The notes below the pieces were generated by a model. The model saw nothing but the letters and a program-made list of their open reading frames with translations, did not search any database and was not told the origin of the DNA. From contig NZ_MSIF01000001.1 in NCBI RefSeq assembly GCF_001921215.1, positions 310,001 through 374,000 of the forward strand: a stretch of DNA of 64,000 nt, given 5' to 3'. A program made the position numbers and the translations under genes. How positions within the stretch are numbered: the first letter of the stretch is position 1; the number at the start of each line of letters is the position of its first letter. Origin of the DNA: Actinophytocola xinjiangensis (GTDB lineage: Bacteria > Actinomycetota > Actinomycetes > Mycobacteriales > Pseudonocardiaceae). This document shows positions 61,299 to 64,000 of the stretch, piece after piece.

Positions 61299-62489
61299 AT
61301 GACTGTGCTCGTGGTGTCGAACGTGCGCCCCTGGGGTGACCCGCCGGCCGACGTGGTGATCACCGACGGCGTCGTCACCGAGGTGGTGCCCGCCGGCTCG
61401 GCACCCGCCGGTGACGACCGCCTCGACGGTGGCGGATCGCTCGCGCTGCCGGGGTTCGTCAACGCGCACGCGCACGTCGACAAGAGCTGGTGGGGTCAGC
61501 CGTGGGTACCGGCGGGCGGCGCCGCCAGCACCCGGGAGCGGATCGCCTACGAACGCGGGCACCGGGAGCGGCTTGGCATACCAAACGTGGCCAGTACGAC
61601 AGCGGTGCTGCGGGAACTGCTGCGGCACGGCACCACGGCCGTGCGCACCCACGTCGACGTCGACCTCGGCACCGGGCTGCGCGGCCTGGACCGCGTCCGG
61701 GAGGCCGCCGCCGCGCTCGACGACGCCGTGGAGCTGACGATCGTCGCGTTCCCGCAGGACGGTGTGCTCCGCCGGCCCGGCGTGCTCGACCTGCTGGAAC
61801 GGGCCGCCGCGTCGGGCGCCGCCGGCATCGGCGGGATCGACCCCGCCTCCCTCGACCGCGACCCGGTGGCCCAGCTGGACGGGCTGTTCGCGATCGCCGA
61901 GCGGCACGGCACCTGGCTGGACATCCACCTGCACGACCGGGGCGAGCTCGGTGCCTTCCAGTACGAGCTGATCATCGACCGCACCCTGGCCACCGGCCTG
62001 CGCGGCCGGGTCACGATCTCCCACGGCTTCGCCCTCGGCGAGCTGCCGCCCGACCGGCAGGAGCAGCTGCTCGACCGGCTCGCCGAGGCCGGCATCTCCG
62101 GGACGACCGTCGCACCGGTACGCACCGCCCCGCTGCCCTGGCCCGGCCTGCGAGACCGGGGCCTGCCGCTGGGCCTGGGCACCGACGGCATCCGCGACCT
62201 GTGGTCCCCCTACGGCGACGGCGACCTGCTGCGGGTGGCCCTGGACTTCGCCCGGCTGCACGGGTTGAGCACCGACGAGGACCTGACCAGGGTGGTGGAG
62301 CTGGCGACCGTCGGCGGGGCGCCGTTCGTGCACCGCGCCAGCCACGGGCTGGTCCCCGGCGCCCGGGCCGACCTGGTGCTCCTCGACGCCGAGAACGTGC
62401 CGGACGCGCTGGTCAGGGCGCCGCGCCGGCGGCTGGTGCTGGCCGGCGGCCGGCCGGTGGTGCGCGACGGTGAACCGCTGGCCGGTTGA
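61299..62489 (+). CDS. Cytosine-deaminase-like amidohydrolase
   Basis: A 396-residue metal-dependent hydrolase with ATG 61299. Metal ligands are H57-x-H59 (NAHAHVDK, K62 as in CodA-type enzymes), a middle His in DIHLHDRGE, another in SHGFALGE, and the Asp of LGTDGIRD. It deaminates or hydrolyses a cyclic N-containing substrate such as cytosine, isoguanine or a triazine-like compound. Divergent from the zinc deaminase and controlled by the same operator, so the two act on related compounds. Confidence 0.88.
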   Translation: MTVLVVSNVRPWGDPPADVVITDGVVTEVVPAGSAPAGDDRLDGGGSLALPGFVNAHAHVDKSWWGQPWVPAGGAASTRERIAYERGHRERLGIPNVASTTAVLRELLRHGTTAVRTHVDVDLGTGLRGLDRVREAAAALDDAVELTIVAFPQDGVLRRPGVLDLLERAAASGAAGIGGIDPASLDRDPVAQLDGLFAIAERHGTWLDIHLHDRGELGAFQYELIIDRTLATGLRGRVTISHGFALGELPPDRQEQLLDRLAEAGISGTTVAPVRTAPLPWPGLRDRGLPLGLGTDGIRDLWSPYGDGDLLRVALDFARLHGLSTDEDLTRVVELATVGGAPFVHRASHGLVPGARADLVLLDAENVPDALVRAPRRRLVLAGGRPVVRDGEPLAG

Positions 62490-62705
62490 CTGGTTGTGAC
62501 CGCCACCGACCGGTCGGGCGGACCACCCCCGGCGCACCTGACACGTCGTGGTCCACGTTGGACCCACAGTCATACGGTTTTCCTGTTACCGGGTGACTGG
62601 TCGTTGTTTCCCGCGTGAATTGGGTCTTCGGTGCTCCGTCGTCACCTTGTTCGAGCTATACCGTGGTCTGGTACCTGGGCGGCGTGGAACAGAAGGGGAA
62701 GACCT

Positions 62706-62993
62706 GTGATCAACGGGGTCCCGCAGCACTGTCCGCAATGTGGTGGTTCCAGTTGTCATGTCGTGGCCCACCGGGTGGACGATTCCCTGGTCTCCGCGGA
62801 ATTCGGCCGCAGACTTCGTGCCAGCCGCCGGCGGCGCGGGTTGAGCCAACGCACGGCGGCCGAATTGGTCGGGTTGTCCCAGGGATTTCTGTCGATGGTG
62901 GAAAACGGCAAACGCCGGTTGAACCGGCACCGCGACATCATCGCGCTCGCCGAGCTGCTCGACGTCGATCCCCGGTCATTCTCGGAGGAGTGA
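62706..62993 (+). CDS. Small zinc-ribbon/XRE helix-turn-helix regulator
   Basis: A 95-residue protein. GTG 62706 has AAGGGGAAG upstream, and longer frames add unrelated sequence. The N-terminus has HCPQCGGSSCH, a zinc-ribbon-like cluster (C9, C12, C17 with H18 or H22). It is followed by an XRE/Cro helix-turn-helix at 33-88 (LSQRTAAELVGLSQGFLSMV). It has no ligand domain. The 216-nt upstream region shows no clear promoter. Its 3' end overlaps the 3' end of the PfaD-like gene by 18 nt (convergent). Confidence 0.82.
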   Translation: MINGVPQHCPQCGGSSCHVVAHRVDDSLVSAEFGRRLRASRRRRGLSQRTAAELVGLSQGFLSMVENGKRRLNRHRDIIALAELLDVDPRSFSEE

Positions 62994-64000
62994 GGACCGC
63001 CGGTACTCCCGGCACTCGGCCGGCAGCGGAACCCCGGCCAGCCGCAACTGCCACACCCGCGTCGCGTACGCGGCGCCGGCCATCAGATGGCGCGCCACGT
63101 CGGCGACCCCCCGCCGGTCGGGGTCGGCGAGGTAGGTGCCCCGCGCCCAGTCGTTGAAGTCGCCGACCGCCGGTCCGCACCAGATCTGGTAGTCCTCGGC
63201 CCGGTCGAGGTCGCCGCTGGTCGCCCAGCGCGCGGCCTTGCCCAGGTACCACCGGAACACCAGCGCCATCCGCAGCTTCGGGTCGCGCGCCGCCCGGTCG
63301 AGCAGCGGCTGGTCACGGCCGGTGAAGAACGACACCACCTCCTGCCAGACGTCCTCGACCGGCCGGCGCAGCACGTCCCGCTCCAGCTCCGCCCGGTCCC
63401 GCGCCGGGATGGCCTCCACGCCGGGGTGGGCGCGGTAGAGCTCGTAGAGCCGGCGGGCGCGCGCCGGGAACCGGGTTCCCCGGTGCAGCACCTGGATCTC
63501 CACGCCGTGCTCGAACCGGTCGGCGGCCGGCGCGGTGCCGAAGTCGGTGACCCCAGCCCCGGCCAGCAGGCGGCGTACCGCCGGGGACGTCCCGGCCTCG
63601 CGACACGACTGGTTCACCGACCCGGTCACCACGTAGTCGGCGCCGGTGGCGAACGCACCGGCCACCGCGTCCGGCGTGCCGATGCCGCCGGCCGCGCCGA
63701 CCCCGACCGGCGAGCCGAGCGCGTCGCGCAGCCGCAGCACGGCCGGCAGCAGCGCCGACAGTGGCCGGCGGTCGGTGTAGCCGCCGGAGTCGGCCTCCAC
63801 GGTGATGTCGTCGGCCAGCGGGGTGGCGGCGGCCAGCCGGGCCTGGGCGGCGGTGACCTGACCGGCCGCCACCAGCGCGGTGACCAGGTCGGCCGGTGGC
63901 GGGGCGAGGAACAGCGCCGCCACCTCGGGCCGGGACACCTTGGCGATCACCCGGTGCGCGGTGGCGGTCCGGCCGCCGTGGTCGTCGCGCAGGCCGCTGA
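62976..64000 (-). CDS. pfaD: PfaD-type trans-acting enoyl reductase, C-terminal part (5' end beyond window)
   Basis: The frame is open to the window edge, giving 340 residues of the C-terminal part. AKVSRPEVA, DDITVEADSGGYTDRRPL, GSPVGVGAAGGIGTPDAV, ADYVVTGSVNQSCREAGTS and the tail WYLGKAARWATSG with CGPAVGDFNDWARG are diagnostic of PfaD, an FMN-dependent TIM-barrel enoyl reductase. It reduces enoyl intermediates in trans for PUFA synthases and trans-AT or iterative polyketide synthases. The partner synthase should lie to the right of this window. Confidence 0.92.
   Translation of the reverse strand, partial: SGLRDDHGGRTATAHRVIAKVSRPEVAALFLAPPPADLVTALVAAGQVTAAQARLAAATPLADDITVEADSGGYTDRRPLSALLPAVLRLRDALGSPVGVGAAGGIGTPDAVAGAFATGADYVVTGSVNQSCREAGTSPAVRRLLAGAGVTDFGTAPAADRFEHGVEIQVLHRGTRFPARARRLYELYRAHPGVEAIPARDRAELERDVLRRPVEDVWQEVVSFFTGRDQPLLDRAARDPKLRMALVFRWYLGKAARWATSGDLDRAEDYQIWCGPAVGDFNDWARGTYLADPDRRGVADVARHLMAGAAYATRVWQLRLAGVPLPAECREYRRSSLLRE

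Noticed and set aside
62506..62517. CCGACCGGTCGG palindrome after the amidohydrolase gene
   Set aside because: Short GC palindromes are frequent at this base composition; there is no loop, so it cannot be called a terminator.

Overview
The window is very GC-rich with strong third-position G/C bias, dense operon packing (many ATGA/GTGA start-stop overlaps), frequent GTG and occasional TTG starts, and families such as LLM oxidoreductases, FAS1-like MaoC hydratases, FadE-like acyl-CoA dehydrogenases and baeRF proteins. This points to a mycelial actinomycete, most likely Pseudonocardiaceae or a close relative; that assignment is inference. No tRNA, rRNA, CRISPR array or insertion sequence was found.

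Region 1 (1-50.2 kb) is a large catabolic island for organic acids handled as CoA thioesters. It starts inside an operon with the end of a hydantoinase/oxoprolinase B subunit, a small NifU-like protein, a UGSC-family protein and a thioesterase. Three ABC importers follow: a branched-chain-amino-acid type with permease and ATPase fused (4.2-8.8 kb), a SsuABC/taurine-like type (25.3-28.0 kb) and a dipeptide/nickel type with permease and ATPase fused (34.2-39.5 kb). Around them lie six crotonase-fold hydratases/isomerases, seven acyl-CoA dehydrogenases (several arranged as probable heteromeric pairs), four AMP-forming acyl-CoA ligases, one NDP-forming acyl-CoA synthetase, a class III CoA-transferase, a MaoC-like hydratase, an SDR, a thiolase, two LLM monooxygenase-like enzymes, an SMP-30-like lactonase and a D-2-hydroxyacid dehydrogenase. 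Together they can import, activate, desaturate, hydrate, oxidise and thiolytically cleave a complex carboxylic acid; the substrate cannot be read from sequence. Two closely paralogous GntR regulators (28.0 and 33.3 kb) and recurring AT-rich palindromic elements with an ATCTT/AAGAT core in the divergent promoters suggest one shared regulon.

Region 2 (50.2-53.2 kb) holds a secreted intradiol dioxygenase with a C-terminal CBM5/12-like module, an AraC regulator and a divergent baeRF (release-factor-like) protein.

Region 3 (53.2-59.1 kb) is a compact co-directional cluster behind a 13-bp inverted repeat. It encodes two small proteins of unknown function, two HxD...H oxygenase-like enzymes, an O-carbamoyltransferase, an MFS exporter and an acetyltransferase. 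The second small protein and both oxygenases share a 34-residue helical N-terminal motif. This looks like an uncharacterised specialised-metabolite or modified-peptide pathway and is the best candidate here for something undescribed.

Region 4 (59.2-64 kb) holds an alpha/beta hydrolase, a GntR regulator with perfect TGGTATACCA operators before its own gene and between a divergent pair of deaminases, a small zinc-ribbon/XRE regulator, and the C-terminal part of a PfaD-type enoyl reductase running off the window. The last suggests a polyketide/PUFA-type synthase beyond the right edge.
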